The notes under the pieces were generated by a model. It saw only the letters and a program-made list of their open reading frames with translations, was not told the DNA's origin and ran no database searches. A stretch of DNA of 64,000 nucleotides, from assembly GCF_016758255.1 (NCBI RefSeq), contig NZ_QYAD01000001.1, forward strand, positions 868,001-932,000. The letters are read 5' to 3'. Source of the stretch: Leucobacter chromiireducens subsp. chromiireducens. Its GTDB lineage: Bacteria > Actinomycetota > Actinomycetes > Actinomycetales > Microbacteriaceae. Shown piece by piece: positions 16,798 through 27,921 of this stretch. A program made the translations under genes and the position numbers. Position 1 is the stretch's first letter; the number at the start of each line of letters is the position of its first letter.

Positions 16798-16961
16798 TAG
16801 ACTTGGCAGCTGTACTTCGGCGAGGGGCGCTTCGGCGCCCGTTATCGACGCGGGACGGAACGCCTCTGCGGGCCATCTTGCTGCGTTGCAACGCAAGTGC
16901 GAGACACCAGATCTGGCGGCCCGGCCGCCCTGACCGGGCTGCGGCCCGCAAGGAGAACATC
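16798..16961 (+). promoter_or_regulatory. Promoter and long structured leader of rplY
   Basis: A -10-like TAGACT at 16798-16803 implies a leader of about 150 bases. It contains GGGCGC-TTCG-GCGCCC (16825-16840), a UUCG-capped stem, followed by further inverted repeats including CGGGC-TGCG-GCCCG just before the AGGAG ribosome site. Such length and structure suggest translational control, possibly autogenous as for other ribosomal proteins. Confidence 0.5.
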
Positions 16962-17546
16962 ATGACGGACACCAACCAGCTCGTCGCTTCCGCTCGCGAG
17001 AGCTTCGGCAAGGGCGTCGCCCGCAAGCTCCGCGCTATCGGCCAGACCCCCGCGGTCATCTACGGCCACGGCACCGATCCCGTGCACATCTCGGTTGAGA
17101 CGCACCCGCTGAGCCTCATCATCCGCCAGGCGAACGCGCTCATCGAGCTCGACATCGAGGGCAAGAAGCAGCTCGTGCTCGTCAAGGACGTGCAGAAGGA
17201 TCCGGTACGCCAGATCATCGAGCACGTCGACCTCGTGATCGTCAAGAAGGGCGAGACCGTTGAGGTCGAGGTTCCCCTGCACGTGACGGGCGAGCCCTTC
17301 AACGGCGCAAACGCGCTGCAGGAGCTCAACACCATCCGCCTGAGCGCTCCCGCAACCTCGATCCCCGAGAACGTGACCGTTGACGTCGAGGGCCTCGAGG
17401 ACGGCACGCAGATCCTCGCCGGCGCGATCGAGCTCCCCAAGGGCGCATCGCTCCTCGACGCTGCTGACGCACTCGCCGTCAACATCGTGGCACCTCGTGC
17501 GGCTTCGGCTGACGAGGCTGAGGGCGAAGAGGCCGCTGCCGAGTAA
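16962..17546 (+). CDS. rplY: Ribosomal protein L25 / general stress protein Ctc
   Basis: 194 residues from ATG 16962, with AAGGAG eight bases upstream. Binds 5S rRNA in the large subunit. The N-terminal L25 domain (residues 1-90: ESFGKGVARKLRAIGQTPAV, IYGHGTDPVH) is followed by the TL5/Ctc beta domain (about 95-180: HVTGEPFNGANALQELNTIR) and an acidic tail ending GEEAAAE. The two-domain Ctc form is normal for actinobacteria. The location directly before pth is also conserved there. Confidence 0.95.
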   Translation: MTDTNQLVASARESFGKGVARKLRAIGQTPAVIYGHGTDPVHISVETHPLSLIIRQANALIELDIEGKKQLVLVKDVQKDPVRQIIEHVDLVIVKKGETVEVEVPLHVTGEPFNGANALQELNTIRLSAPATSIPENVTVDVEGLEDGTQILAGAIELPKGASLLDAADALAVNIVAPRAASADEAEGEEAAAE

Positions 17547-17562
17547 GCAGCCAAGTCTTTCG

Positions 17563-17600
17563 GGCCCGTCGGTCCGGCGTTCGCGCCGGGCCGGCGGGCC
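17563..17600 (+). terminator. Terminator of rplY
   Basis: A 17-bp stem with two G-U pairs (17563-17579 with 17584-17600) capped by a UUCG tetraloop, then GTTTGTCTCTCT. Strong candidate. Confidence 0.8.
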
Positions 17601-17729
17601 GTTTGTCTCTCTGCCGAGCGCCCGGGTGGTGTGCGGCCGACGCGGCCAGTGTCAGAGGGGTCTGCGAGGATAGTGTGCGCGGAGGTGCGAGTGTTCTGGC
17701 GAAAACTGCAGGGGAAAGTGGAGAAGCAC

Positions 17730-18317
17730 GTGGCTGAAGACAGCTGGCTGATTGTTGGGCTTGGCAACCCGGGCGCAAAGTACGAGGCGACCCGGCACAA
17801 CGTCGGCCAGATGGCGCTCGACGTGCTCGCCGACCGCATCGGTGGCAAGTTCTCGCCTCACAAGACGGGTTCGCGCATCGCCGAGGGGCGCATTCGCCCG
17901 GGCGGCGCAAAGCTGATCCTTGCGAAGTCGAACGGCTACATGAACACGTCGGGCGGGCCGGTGAGCGCGCTCGCGAAGTACTTCGGCGTGCCCGCCGACC
18001 GCGTCATTGTGCTGCACGACGAACTCGACCTGCCGTTTGACACGCTGAAGCTCAAGCAGGGCGGTGGCCACGGTGGCCACAACGGCCTGCGCGACATCGC
18101 GAAGGCGCTCGGCACTCCGGATTATCTGCGTGTGCGGATTGGGATCGGGCGGCCCCCCGGGCAGCAGGATCCCGCCGACTTCGTGCTGAAGCCGTTCGCA
18201 TCGGCCGAGCGCGCCAACCTGCCCGTGCTGCTCGAGGAGTCCGCGGACGCGGCCGAGGCACTCATCGACGATGGGCTGCTCGCCGCGCAGCAGCGATTCC
18301 ACGGAGCGGGCAAGTGA
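17730..18317 (+). CDS. pth: Peptidyl-tRNA hydrolase
   Basis: 195 residues from GTG 17730, the start that aligns with the family (LIVGLGNPGAKYEATRHNVG). An upstream GTG at 17691 has a better GGAGG site and would add 13 residues, so the true start is open. Recycles peptidyl-tRNAs released from stalled ribosomes. Catalytic His23 in TRHNVG, tRNA-binding Asn in KSNGYMNTSGG, and Asp in VLHDELDLPF are present. Its stop overlaps the mfd start by GTGA. A -10-like GATAGT at 17669 suggests its own promoter. Confidence 0.94.
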   Translation: MAEDSWLIVGLGNPGAKYEATRHNVGQMALDVLADRIGGKFSPHKTGSRIAEGRIRPGGAKLILAKSNGYMNTSGGPVSALAKYFGVPADRVIVLHDELDLPFDTLKLKQGGGHGGHNGLRDIAKALGTPDYLRVRIGIGRPPGQQDPADFVLKPFASAERANLPVLLEESADAAEALIDDGLLAAQQRFHGAGK

Positions 18318-21300
18318 GCCTCGCCGGGCTTGATCTGCTGCTCGAACGCTCCGAGTCGTTCGCGCGTGCACTTGACGCCGCCGCGACGGACGCGGAGTTC
18401 TCCGTCGCAGACGGTCTGCGTGCGCCGCTGATCGCCGGGCTTCTGCGCCGGCGTCGGGCCGCGGGCGACCGCGGCGCGCTCCTTGTGATCGCGGCGACGA
18501 GCCGTGAGGCCGATGCGATTCGGCAGTCGCTCGCCTCGCTGATCCCCGACGCGGTGACCGCGGAGTTTCCCGCGTGGGAGACGCTGCCACACGAGCGGCT
18601 GAGCCCGAGCGCCGAGACCGTGGGGCGCCGCGCGCACGCACTGCGCCTGCTGCGCGAGCATGACGTCGCAGACCCGGCCGCGCCGCCGCTCGTGCTCGTC
18701 GCCTCCGTGCGCGCTGCTCTGCAGCCGGTCTCGCCGCACGCGTCGCAGGCCGAGCCGGTGGTGCTGCGGGCGGGGCACGATCTCGTGCTCGCAGACACCC
18801 CCGAGGGCGGCGCCGGCGGAGGCGGGCTCGAGGCGCTGTCGCGCCGCCTCGTCGACTACGCATACACGCGCGTTGACATGGTGACCAGGCGCGGTGAGTT
18901 CGCCGTGCGCGGTGGAATCCTTGACGTGTTCCCGCCCACGGCCGAGCAGGCCATGCGCGTGGACTTTTTCGGCGACGAGGTGGATCAGATCCGCCGCTTC
19001 GCGGTGTCTGACCAGCGTTCCGCCGGAGACCCGGTGCCCGAGCTCGAACTGTGGCCGGCGCGTGAGCTGCTGCTCACCGATGCGGTGCGTGAGCGTGCCG
19101 CCGAGCTGCTGCCGCGTTTCCCCGCGCTCGCGCCCATGCTCGAGAAGATGAGCGCGGGGATCGCGGTCGAGGGCATGGAGAGCCTCCTGCCGCAGCTCGT
19201 GCCAGGTCTCGCACCGATCACGAAGTTGCTGCCCGCGGGCGGCGCCGTGCTCGTTGTGGCACCCGAGCGGGTTGCCGGGCGTGCGGTCAGCCTTGCCGAG
19301 ACGAACCGCGAGTTCCTCGAGGCGGCCTGGCACGCCGCCACCGCGGGAGCCGATGCTCCCGTCCCCACAGACGACGCCGGCCTGCTCTCCGTGACGGAGC
19401 TCCGCTCCGCGTCAGCAGGGCGCCCGTGGTGGAGCACGACCGGCTTTGTGCGCGACGCTGCAGACGACACGGCCGAGCTCGCAGCGGCGCAGCCCGCGGA
19501 CGGCGCCGAGACGGACGCCGCTGAGGGATCCCGCGCTGCCGGGTCTGAGACGACCGGCGCCGAGGCGGCGATGCCCGAGCCCCGCGGCCTCACCGTCATC
19601 GACGGCGTCGACGACGCGATCTACACCGTGCGCGGCGGTTCCGTGACGCGGGCCCCCGGGGCCGAGCCCACAGCGGCTGCGATCCAACACCTGAGTCGTC
19701 GGCTCGGGGAAGGATGGCGCGCGGTCGTCACCGCACAGGGCATCGGCCTCGTGGAGCGCGCACGCGATCTCCTCGCCGAAGCCGGCGCCGCCGCGCGCAT
19801 CGTCGACGCGCTGCCGGACGAGCTCGACACCGGCGTGATCTACCTCGTCACGGGGACCGCCTGGCAGGGTTTTGAAAACGACGAAGCCCAGCTGCTGCTC
19901 GAGACCGAGGCCGAATTCTTTGGTCGCACGGTGTCGGCGCAGGCAGCGAGCGGGCAGAAGCTCGCGCGCCGCCGCGGCAAGAACGTGGTCGACCCGCTCA
20001 AGCTGGTCGCTGGCGACTTCGTGGTGCACGAGACGCACGGCATCGGCCAGTTCGTCGAGCTGACCCAGCGCATGGTGCCCACCGGTATCGGGCGCGACGC
20101 GACGAAGGCGCTGCGCGAGTACCTGGTCATCGAGTACGCCTCGACCAAGCGCGGCATGCCGAAGGACAAGCTGTACGTGCCAACGGACCAGCTCGACCAG
20201 CTGTCCCGCTACGTCGGCGGTGAGGCACCCGCGCTGTCCAAGATGGGCGGGAGCGACTGGTCGAACGCGAAGAAGAAGGCCCGCAAGGCCGTTCGCGACA
20301 TCGCGGTGGAGCTCGTGAAGCTCTACTCAGCGCGCATGGCGTCACCGGGCTTCGCGTTCTCGCAGGACACCCCGTGGCAGCGCGAGCTCGAGGAGGCGTT
20401 CCCGTACGCGGAAACGATCGACCAGCTCACCACCATCGACGAGGTGAAGCGTGACATGGAGCGGCCCGTGCCCATGGACAGGCTCCTCGCGGGCGACGTG
20501 GGCTTCGGCAAGACCGAGGTTGCCATCCGTGCGGCGTTCAAGGCTGTGCAGGATGGGAAGCAGGTTGCCATGCTCGTGCCCACCACGCTGCTCGCAAACC
20601 AGCACTTCGAGACCTTCCAGAACCGCTTCGCCGGCTTCCCCGTGCAATTGCGTGCGCTCAGCCGTTTCCAGACGGACAAGGAAGCGAAGGAGACGCTCGA
20701 GGGTCTCGCCGCTGGAACCGTCGACGTGGTGATTGGCACGCACCGCCTGCTGTCGAACAACATCATTTACAAGGATCTGGGTCTCCTCATCATCGACGAG
20801 GAGCAGCGCTTCGGTGTGGAGCATAAGGACGCGCTGAAGAAGCTCAAGACTGGCGTCGACATTCTCGCGATGAGCGCGACGCCGATCCCGCGCACGCTCG
20901 AGATGGCGGTCACGGGCATCCGCGAGATGTCCACGCTCGCGACGCCGCCGGAGGATCGTCACCCCATCCTCACCTTTGTGGGCCCACGCAGCGACAAGCA
21001 GATCACCGCGGCGATCCGGCGCGAGCTGCTGCGCGAGGGGCAGGTGTTCTTCGTGCACAACCGCGTCTCGTCGATCAGCCGGGTCGCCGCCCAGATCGCC
21101 GAGCTGGTTCCCGAAGCCCGCGTTGCGGTGGCGCACGGCAAACTGAGCGAGCACCAGCTCGAGCAGGTGGTGCAGGACTTCTGGGAGCGCAAGTTCGACG
21201 TGCTCGTCTCCACCACGATCGTGGAGACCGGCCTCGATATCGCCAACGCGAACACGATCATCATCGACCAGGCCGACAAGTACGGGCTAAGTCAGCTGCA

Positions 21301-22102
21301 CCAGCTGCGCGGACGCGTGGGGCGCAGTCGCGAGCGCGCGTACGCGTACTTCCTGTACGACCCCGAGAAGCCCCTCACCGAGCACGCGAACGAGCGACTC
21401 GAGACGCTCGCCGCGAACAACGAGCTCGGCTCGGGCATGCAGGTGGCGCTCAAGGACCTCGAGCTGCGCGGCGCGGGCAACCTCCTGGGCGGCGAGCAGT
21501 CCGGGCACATCGCAGGGGTCGGTTTCGATCTCTACCTCCGCATGATCGGCGAAGCGGTGAGTACGTTCAAGGGCGAGGAGGTTGCCGGCACGGTCGAGCT
21601 GGTGCTCGAGTTGCCCGTTGACGCGCACATTCCCGAAGAGTACGTCGAGAGCGAGCGGCTGCGCCTCGAGGCGTACCAAAAGTTCTCCGCGGCCTCCCAC
21701 CCGCAGGCACCCGAGGAACACGTCGGACTCGTGCTTGAAGAGCTCACCGACCGCTACGGCGCACCTCCCGAGGAGGTGGAACGGCTCGCCGCGGTATCTG
21801 CGCTGCGTCGCCGCGCTTCACGCCTCGGCCTCGCGAAGGTGGTCGCGGCCGGGCCGTCGCTGCGCCTCGAACCGGTGAAACTGCTCGATTCGCGCCGCAT
21901 GCGCATGAACCGCATGTATCCCGGGTCCCGCTACACGGAAGCCACGCACTCGCTGCAGATTCCGCTGCCGGGCGGCACCGCCTTGTCACGCAGCCCGCTC
22001 GCAGGCGTGGGGCAGCGGCACACGGGCGACGAGGGCGACATCGTGGCCTGGACGGGGCGCGTCCTCGCAACGCTGCTCGAGGAGGATCCGCCAGCGGTGT
22101 AA
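18314..22102 (+). CDS. mfd: Transcription-repair coupling factor
   Basis: 1262 residues. Displaces stalled RNA polymerase and recruits UvrA. Order: UvrB-homology N-terminal domains ([39 protein letters not shown]), CarD-like RNA-polymerase-interaction domain ([17 protein letters not shown]), the SF2 translocase with Walker [16 protein letters not shown] box [10 protein letters not shown] and [11 protein letters not shown], the helicase C lobe ([20 protein letters not shown]), and the TRCF C-terminal domain. An Ala/Glu/Thr-rich stretch of about 40 residues near 390-425 looks like a low-complexity insertion and explains the extra length. GTG start overlaps the pth stop. Confidence 0.97.
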   Translation: MSLAGLDLLLERSESFARALDAAATDAEFSVADGLRAPLIAGLLRRRRAAGDRGALLVIAATSREADAIRQSLASLIPDAVTAEFPAWETLPHERLSPSAETVGRRAHALRLLREHDVADPAAPPLVLVASVRAALQPVSPHASQAEPVVLRAGHDLVLADTPEGGAGGGGLEALSRRLVDYAYTRVDMVTRRGEFAVRGGILDVFPPTAEQAMRVDFFGDEVDQIRRFAVSDQRSAGDPVPELELWPARELLLTDAVRERAAELLPRFPALAPMLEKMSAGIAVEGMESLLPQLVPGLAPITKLLPAGGAVLVVAPERVAGRAVSLAETNREFLEAAWHAATAGADAPVPTDDAGLLSVTELRSASAGRPWWSTTGFVRDAADDTAELAAAQPADGAETDAAEGSRAAGSETTGAEAAMPEPRGLTVIDGVDDAIYTVRGGSVTRAPGAEPTAAAIQHLSRRLGEGWRAVVTAQGIGLVERARDLLAEAGAAARIVDALPDELDTGVIYLVTGTAWQGFENDEAQLLLETEAEFFGRTVSAQAASGQKLARRRGKNVVDPLKLVAGDFVVHETHGIGQFVELTQRMVPTGIGRDATKALREYLVIEYASTKRGMPKDKLYVPTDQLDQLSRYVGGEAPALSKMGGSDWSNAKKKARKAVRDIAVELVKLYSARMASPGFAFSQDTPWQRELEEAFPYAETIDQLTTIDEVKRDMERPVPMDRLLAGDVGFGKTEVAIRAAFKAVQDGKQVAMLVPTTLLANQHFETFQNRFAGFPVQLRALSRFQTDKEAKETLEGLAAGTVDVVIGTHRLLSNNIIYKDLGLLIIDEEQRFGVEHKDALKKLKTGVDILAMSATPIPRTLEMAVTGIREMSTLATPPEDRHPILTFVGPRSDKQITAAIRRELLREGQVFFVHNRVSSISRVAAQIAELVPEARVAVAHGKLSEHQLEQVVQDFWERKFDVLVSTTIVETGLDIANANTIIIDQADKYGLSQLHQLRGRVGRSRERAYAYFLYDPEKPLTEHANERLETLAANNELGSGMQVALKDLELRGAGNLLGGEQSGHIAGVGFDLYLRMIGEAVSTFKGEEVAGTVELVLELPVDAHIPEEYVESERLRLEAYQKFSAASHPQAPEEHVGLVLEELTDRYGAPPEEVERLAAVSALRRRASRLGLAKVVAAGPSLRLEPVKLLDSRRMRMNRMYPGSRYTEATHSLQIPLPGGTALSRSPLAGVGQRHTGDEGDIVAWTGRVLATLLEEDPPAV

Positions 22103-22109
22103 AGCGTTC

Positions 22110-22139
22110 CGGCGCGGCGCGGGATCGGCTTCCGCGCCG
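22110..22139. terminator. Weak hairpin between mfd and convergent lipoprotein gene
   Basis: CGGCGCGG (22110-22117) and CCGCGCCG (22132-22139) form an 8-bp stem in the convergent gap. No U-run, so termination is only presumed. Confidence 0.4.
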
Positions 22140-22166
22140 CGGTTCGCTCCGACACGTGCGCACGCG

Positions 22167-22718
22167 CTACTGCGCTGTGCAGGCCTCCTGCAGCTCCTGT
22201 CCGGTCTGCTGCAAGGCCGGGAGGCGCTTCGTGAAGAGCGCGGACACCTCGGAACCGTAGGACTGCAGCTCGCCGATGGCCGACAGGTCGCCCTCACCGA
22301 GACCACTGAGATCTGGCAGCGCGAGCGAACCGAGGTCACCCGCGAAGCCGCTCCACTCGACCCGAGCCGCGTCGATCGCGGTGAGCACCGCGGGATCGGT
22401 GATCGATGCCGTCGCGGCGTCGAGCGCCTCGATCGCGGGGTCGACCAGTGCGCCGGCATCCACCGGGTTCCCCGCGATGCCGTCGGCGACGAGCTGGGAG
22501 ATTTCCTTGCCCGCCTCATCGGTGACTCGCTGAATCGCCTCGCTCGCCACCTGGCACGTCGACTGCGTGCCACCGCTCGTGCCGCCAGCAGACCCGGCGC
22601 TGCTCCCGCCGCTGCCAATGCTCGGGATCGCGCACCCGGAGAGTGGGATCGCAACGAGCGCGAGTGTGGCCACGCCTGCGGCGGTGCGGGTGTGCCGTGC
22701 GGTGGAGAAACGAAGCAT
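22167..22718 (-). CDS. Putative lipoprotein, function unknown
   Basis: 183 residues. Signal peptide ending in lipobox LSGC, a Gly/Ser-rich spacer (about 30-52), then a helical, acidic domain (TCQVASEAIQRVTDEAGKEI through QSYGSEVSALFTKRLPAL) with one Cys near its start and one near the C-terminus (ACTAQ) that could form a disulfide. AAAGGA precedes the ATG. No family recognised. It stands alone, convergent to mfd and divergent from mazG. Confidence 0.75.
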   Translation of the reverse strand: MLRFSTARHTRTAAGVATLALVAIPLSGCAIPSIGSGGSSAGSAGGTSGGTQSTCQVASEAIQRVTDEAGKEISQLVADGIAGNPVDAGALVDPAIEALDAATASITDPAVLTAIDAARVEWSGFAGDLGSLALPDLSGLGEGDLSAIGELQSYGSEVSALFTKRLPALQQTGQELQEACTAQ

Positions 22719-22870
22719 GGGGGTCCTTTCGAGCTGCGGCTCTCGTGGGGCGGATCGCGCAGCGGATCCACGGTCAACGGTAGCCTGGGCGGCTCAGGAT
22801 CGGCTGAGCCGCACGCCGCGGCGCCCAGCTCAGCGTGAGCCCGCACCCAGCCAGACTCCAGAAGCGTGGG

Positions 22871-22876
22871 TAGGCT
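22871..22876 (+). promoter_or_regulatory. -10-like element of mazG (leaderless)
   Basis: TAGGCT begins 12 bases before the mazG ATG, and no Shine-Dalgarno lies in a useful position. Transcription would start at the ATG. Confidence 0.5.
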
Positions 22877-22882
22877 GGGGGC

Positions 22883-23689
22883 ATGGACAGCGCGAGCGCA
22901 GGAGCCACGGCCGGCAGCCACTCATCGGAGGCGGACAGTCCCGAGGCGGTTCCGATCGCCCCTGCCCCCGAAGACCCGCCGCACAGCGACACGTCTCGCG
23001 CGGCTGAAGCGGTTGCTCGCGCCGCACAGACCGTGCGCACCATGGTTGAGGAGGGCGGCTGCGCGTGGCATGCCGCGCAAACCCACGCCTCGCTGACCCC
23101 CTTCCTCATTGAGGAGACCGCGGAGTTCGTCGACGCGGTGGAGCGTGAGCTCCCGCCCGCCGAGCAGAGCTCAGAGCTCGGCGACGTGCTGTACCAGGTG
23201 CTGTTCCACGCGGCGATCGCGGAGCGCGACGGCGAGGGCTACGACCTTGCGAGCGTCGCGGCGAGGCTGTCGGACAAGTTGATCGCGCGCCACCCGCACG
23301 TGTTCGGCGACCGTGGCTACATGAGCGTGGAAGAGCTCCACGCGGAGTGGGAACGACTCAAGGAGGACGCGGCCGGCGAGGAACGAGGCTCCCGCGGCGC
23401 GCTCGACGGTATCCCCGCGGGGATGCCCACACTGGCACGTGCGGCGAAGGTGGTCGAACGGTTGAAGCGTGCCGGGCTCGTGCAGCCAAACGCGGGCGAG
23501 GGGAGCCCGGAAGACCCGCTCGCAGCGGCGATCGGTCCCGACGAGCAGCGCCTCGCCGAAGTGGGTATCGGCGATGCCATGCTCGCGCTCGTCATGCGGG
23601 CAAACGCTGCGAGCATTGATCCGGATCGGGCACTCCGCCAGGCGGTTGACCGGCTCGCCGCGCGCGTGATGCACAACGGCGACAGCTAG
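22883..23689 (+). CDS. mazG: MazG-family nucleotide pyrophosphohydrolase
   Basis: 268 residues. Hydrolyses NTPs to NMP and PPi, with house-cleaning and stringent-response roles in the family. An N-terminal extension of about 45 residues precedes the catalytic MazG helices: GCAWHAAQTHASLTPFLIEE, then EETAEFVDAVERE and SELGDVLYQVLFHA supply the metal-binding Glu/Asp set. The substrate-loop region KLIARHPHVFGD is intact. A second, degenerate MazG repeat (IGDAMLALVMRANAASIDPD) ends the protein, as in typical full-length MazG. Its TAG overlaps the stop of the opposite-strand regulator by three bases. Confidence 0.92.
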   Translation: MDSASAGATAGSHSSEADSPEAVPIAPAPEDPPHSDTSRAAEAVARAAQTVRTMVEEGGCAWHAAQTHASLTPFLIEETAEFVDAVERELPPAEQSSELGDVLYQVLFHAAIAERDGEGYDLASVAARLSDKLIARHPHVFGDRGYMSVEELHAEWERLKEDAAGEERGSRGALDGIPAGMPTLARAAKVVERLKRAGLVQPNAGEGSPEDPLAAAIGPDEQRLAEVGIGDAMLALVMRANAASIDPDRALRQAVDRLAARVMHNGDS

Positions 23690-24528
23690 GGCAGGATCCC
23701 CAACCGCCGCGCAGCCGCCACCGCGGCGTGCCGTGTGTTCACGTCGAGCTTCGACATCGCCGTGCGCAGGTAGCTTTTTACCGTGCTCTCGGCGAGCTGG
23801 AGCGCGCGCCCGATGTCCGCGTTCGTCGCCCCGAGGGCGGTGTGGGCGAGCACGTCGACCTCGCGCGGGGAGAGATGCACGGCCTCCGCTGTCGGGTCGG
23901 GGGAGCCGAGGCGTGCGAGCCGATCAGCGAGTGCGATGATGCGCTCGCGCACGTCGGGGTCGGCGACGGCTGCTGCGATACTGCGCAATTCCGCGTGCTC
24001 CCCGCGCAACTGCTCGAGCGGCTCTCCCTCGATATCGAGCACATCGGTTCTCACTGCCCGAGAGCGTGCAGCCGAGACCTGATCTTGAACGCCGATTTCG
24101 CGCGCAAGCGCCCGAGCGACCGAGGCACCTGCGCCGAGCCTTGGCACCTCAGCGCAGTGCCGATCACGGCTTCCGCCATAGAGCACGGCGCGCACGTCGC
24201 CGTCAACGATGACCGGCATCGCGAGTAGCGTGACGATGCCTTCGCCGCCGATCTGCTCATCGTAGTCGTGGGTAATGAGCGCTGAGCGTGCGTAGTCCTG
24301 CGCAAGGCGTGCACGATGCTCAGTCATGGCTTTTCCGCCAAGCCCGCGGTCGGCACGGACCGTGAGCCCGGTGAGGCTCCGGGTCCGGACACCCGCAAAA
24401 GCAGTCACTCGAGTGGTGCCATCCGCATTGAATCCGCCGAATGCCACGGGAAACCTGGTCTCTCGTGCGAACTCCTGCACGGCAGCATCGAGCGTTTCAC
24501 GCAGCAGCGTGTGTGAAAGGTGGGTCAT
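23686..24528 (-). CDS. GAF-domain LuxR-family transcription regulator
   Basis: 280 residues from the ATG at 24528, which has GGGAG six bases before it; the ATG at 24540 lacks a site. A GAF-like domain at about 15-150 (FARETRFPVAFGGF, GIVTLLAMPVIVDGDVRAVL) probably binds a small aromatic or CoA-type ligand. A helical linker and a LuxR helix-turn-helix follow at about 215-275 (LSPREVDVLAHTALGATNAD, STVKSYLRTAMSKL). Not a response regulator: no receiver domain. It sits alone between mazG and hisS on the opposite strand, so its targets cannot be read from context. Related regulators usually sit beside catabolic genes. Confidence 0.85.
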   Translation of the reverse strand: MTHLSHTLLRETLDAAVQEFARETRFPVAFGGFNADGTTRVTAFAGVRTRSLTGLTVRADRGLGGKAMTEHRARLAQDYARSALITHDYDEQIGGEGIVTLLAMPVIVDGDVRAVLYGGSRDRHCAEVPRLGAGASVARALAREIGVQDQVSAARSRAVRTDVLDIEGEPLEQLRGEHAELRSIAAAVADPDVRERIIALADRLARLGSPDPTAEAVHLSPREVDVLAHTALGATNADIGRALQLAESTVKSYLRTAMSKLDVNTRHAAVAAARRLGILP

Positions 24529-24615
24529 CGTCGCTCCCATCGTTCGGAGTACTCGATGCTAACTGGTTTTTCCACGTGTGCGTGGACGTCGTCCACTCGG
24601 GCCGCGCGGAGATGG

Positions 24616-24621
24616 AAGAAT
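24616..24621 (+). promoter_or_regulatory. -10-like element of hisS (leaderless)
   Basis: AAGAAT begins 12 bases before the hisS ATG. The sequence between is purine-rich (GGGGGA) but too close to act as a normal ribosome site. Confidence 0.45.
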
Positions 24622-24627
24622 GGGGGA

Positions 24628-25926
24628 ATGGCCACCCCCGTGAATCCTCCGCGCGGCATGCGCGACTTCCTGCCCTCAGACAAGGCGCGTCGCGAGCACG
24701 CGCTCGGCATCATCAAGGGGGTGTACCGCGCCCACGGCTTCGACGAGATCGAGACGCCCGTGGTCGAGGACTGGTCACGGCTGCACGCTGGGCTCGGCGG
24801 TGACAACGAGAAGCTGTCGTTCTCGATCCTGAAGCGTGGAATCACGCCAGAGGCGCTCGCTGCAGCGGCGGAGGCCGGCGATGTTGAACAGCTCGCCGAT
24901 CTCGGCCTGCGCTTTGACCTCACGGTGCCGCTCACCCGGTTCTACGCGTCGCACCGCGCAGAGCTGCCGCCTGTGTTCCGCTCGATCCAGATCGCGCCCG
25001 TGTGGCGCGCGGAGCGCCCGCAGAAGGGACGTTACCGCCAGTTTGTACAGGCCGACATCGACATCATCGGCGAGCCGGGCCTCCTCGCGGAGATCGAACT
25101 CATCACCGCCACATCGCAGGCGCTGTCCGAACTCGGGCTCGCCGGGTGCGTGATTCGTGTGAACGATCGCCGCATCCTGTTCGGTCTGCTCGAGCACTGC
25201 GGTTTCGCCGCCGAGGTGCACGATCGCGCGCTCATCACGATCGACAAGCTCGACAAGATCGGCGCGGCTGGCGTCGTTGACGAACTCCGCGAGATCGATG
25301 CGGCGGCCGCCGAGCGGCTCGGCGCGGTCCTCGCCGAGGTCGAGCCGGCCATCGCGGGCGACGGGATCCCGCTCACGGGAGAGCGCATCGCTGCAGTGCT
25401 CCCGGCGGGTGCCGCGGCCGACGGCATCGCGAACCTCACCGAGCTCGGCGCTGCCCTTGCGGGCTCGCTGCCCGCGGGGGTCGAGCTGCGCTTCGATCCA
25501 ACGCTCGTGCGCGGGATGGGGTACTACACCGGCACGATCTTCGAGGTCGCGCACCCGGGCTCCGGCAGCTCGGTCGGCGGCGGCGGCCGCTACGACGGCA
25601 TGGTGGGGCGCTTCCTCGGGCAGGACGTGCCCGCGGTCGGCTTCTCGATTGGTTTCGAGCGCGTGGTCGATCTGATCACGCTTCCCGAGGCGAGCGGGCC
25701 GGAGGCCGTCGCGCTCATCGCGGACGCGGACGTTGAGTTCGCACAGCTTGTCGCCCTGAAACGTGAGCTCGTGGCGCGCGGCCACCGTGTGCGCCTGGAG
25801 AAGCGACAGAAGAACATGAAGACGCTGCTCGCCCGCGTCGCGGAGGAAGGCTTCACGAGCGTGGCCAACGTGCGCGCGGGGATGACGACCGCGGATGAGC
25901 TGGAGCTGCGCGCGCTCGATGCCTGA
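24628..25926 (+). CDS. hisS: Histidyl-tRNA synthetase
   Basis: 432 residues from ATG 24628. Class II synthetase: motif 1 region RGMRDFLPSDKARREHALG, motif 2 (SIQIAPVWRAERPQKGRYRQ), histidine-specific LVRGMGYYTGTIFEV, motif 3 GFSIGFERVVDL and GGGGRYDGMVGRF are all present. A C-terminal anticodon-binding domain follows (residues 340-432). The insert around 55-90 (GDNEKLSFSILKRGI) matches the bacterial long form. An upstream extension of the frame to 24520 is not supported by spacing or conservation. Confidence 0.96.
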   Translation: MATPVNPPRGMRDFLPSDKARREHALGIIKGVYRAHGFDEIETPVVEDWSRLHAGLGGDNEKLSFSILKRGITPEALAAAAEAGDVEQLADLGLRFDLTVPLTRFYASHRAELPPVFRSIQIAPVWRAERPQKGRYRQFVQADIDIIGEPGLLAEIELITATSQALSELGLAGCVIRVNDRRILFGLLEHCGFAAEVHDRALITIDKLDKIGAAGVVDELREIDAAAAERLGAVLAEVEPAIAGDGIPLTGERIAAVLPAGAAADGIANLTELGAALAGSLPAGVELRFDPTLVRGMGYYTGTIFEVAHPGSGSSVGGGGRYDGMVGRFLGQDVPAVGFSIGFERVVDLITLPEASGPEAVALIADADVEFAQLVALKRELVARGHRVRLEKRQKNMKTLLARVAEEGFTSVANVRAGMTTADELELRALDA

Positions 25927-25978
25927 TACACAGCTGGCAGTGCTCGGAGACACCTGAGAACCCCCTTGACGGGGGCCG

Positions 25979-26018
25979 CGCGCGGTGCGACTCTTTCCGC
26001 GAAGGGTCGCACCGCGCG
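25979..26018 (+). terminator. 13-bp perfect hairpin between hisS and VOC gene
   Basis: CGCGCGGTGCGAC (25979-25991) pairs with GTCGCACCGCGCG (26006-26018) around a 14-base loop containing TCTTTCC. It ends 17 bases before the next ATG. It may terminate hisS or act in the leader of the VOC gene. Confidence 0.5.
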
Positions 26019-26035
26019 ACCGGATGGGGAGCACC

Positions 26036-26470
26036 ATGTCCACGCAAATCTTCGTCAACATCGCAACCAGCGACCTCGAGCGTTCGAAAGCGTTCTACAC
26101 GGCTCTCGGCTGCGAGATCAACCCGCTCTTCACCGACGAGAATGCCGCGTGCGTCGTGTGGGACGAGCAGGTCTACTTCATGGTGCTCACGCGCGAGTAC
26201 TTTGCGACCTTCACGGATAAGCAGGTGGTCGACGCGAGTGGCAGCGCGCAGGTGCTGATCGCGCTGTCGCGCGAGTCGCGCGAAGACGTCGACGCGGTAC
26301 TTGCTGCGGGGCTCGCAGCCGGGGGAACGGAGCCGCGCGACGCACAAGACTACGGCTTCATGTACTCGCGTGACCTCGAGGATCCCGATGGCACCATTCT
26401 CGAGTTCATGTACATGGATCCGGCGGCCGCCGAGCAGGGGCCGGAAGCGTTCCTCGCTGCCGACGCATAG
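26036..26470 (+). CDS. VOC/glyoxalase-fold protein
   Basis: 144 residues from ATG 26036 with GGGGAG upstream. Two beta-alpha-beta-beta-beta modules of the vicinal oxygen chelate fold: QIFVNIATSDLERSKAFYTA at the start and MYSRDLEDPDGTILEFMYM at the end, where Asp and Glu would be metal or active-site ligands. Related proteins are often called glyoxalase-like or bleomycin-resistance-like, with unknown substrates. It has no obvious operon partner: eno downstream has its own -10-like element. Confidence 0.85.
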   Translation: MSTQIFVNIATSDLERSKAFYTALGCEINPLFTDENAACVVWDEQVYFMVLTREYFATFTDKQVVDASGSAQVLIALSRESREDVDAVLAAGLAAGGTEPRDAQDYGFMYSRDLEDPDGTILEFMYMDPAAAEQGPEAFLAADA

Positions 26471-26543
26471 GCGGCCCCGCGGCCGGGTCCCCGCACACGC
26501 AGCGCCGATCCCGCGCACAGGGGAGGCCGCGGTGCCTGGCCGC

Positions 26544-27896
<1,353 letters not shown>

Positions 27897-27921
27897 TTCG
27901 ACACGGAACGAGAGCAGCACG

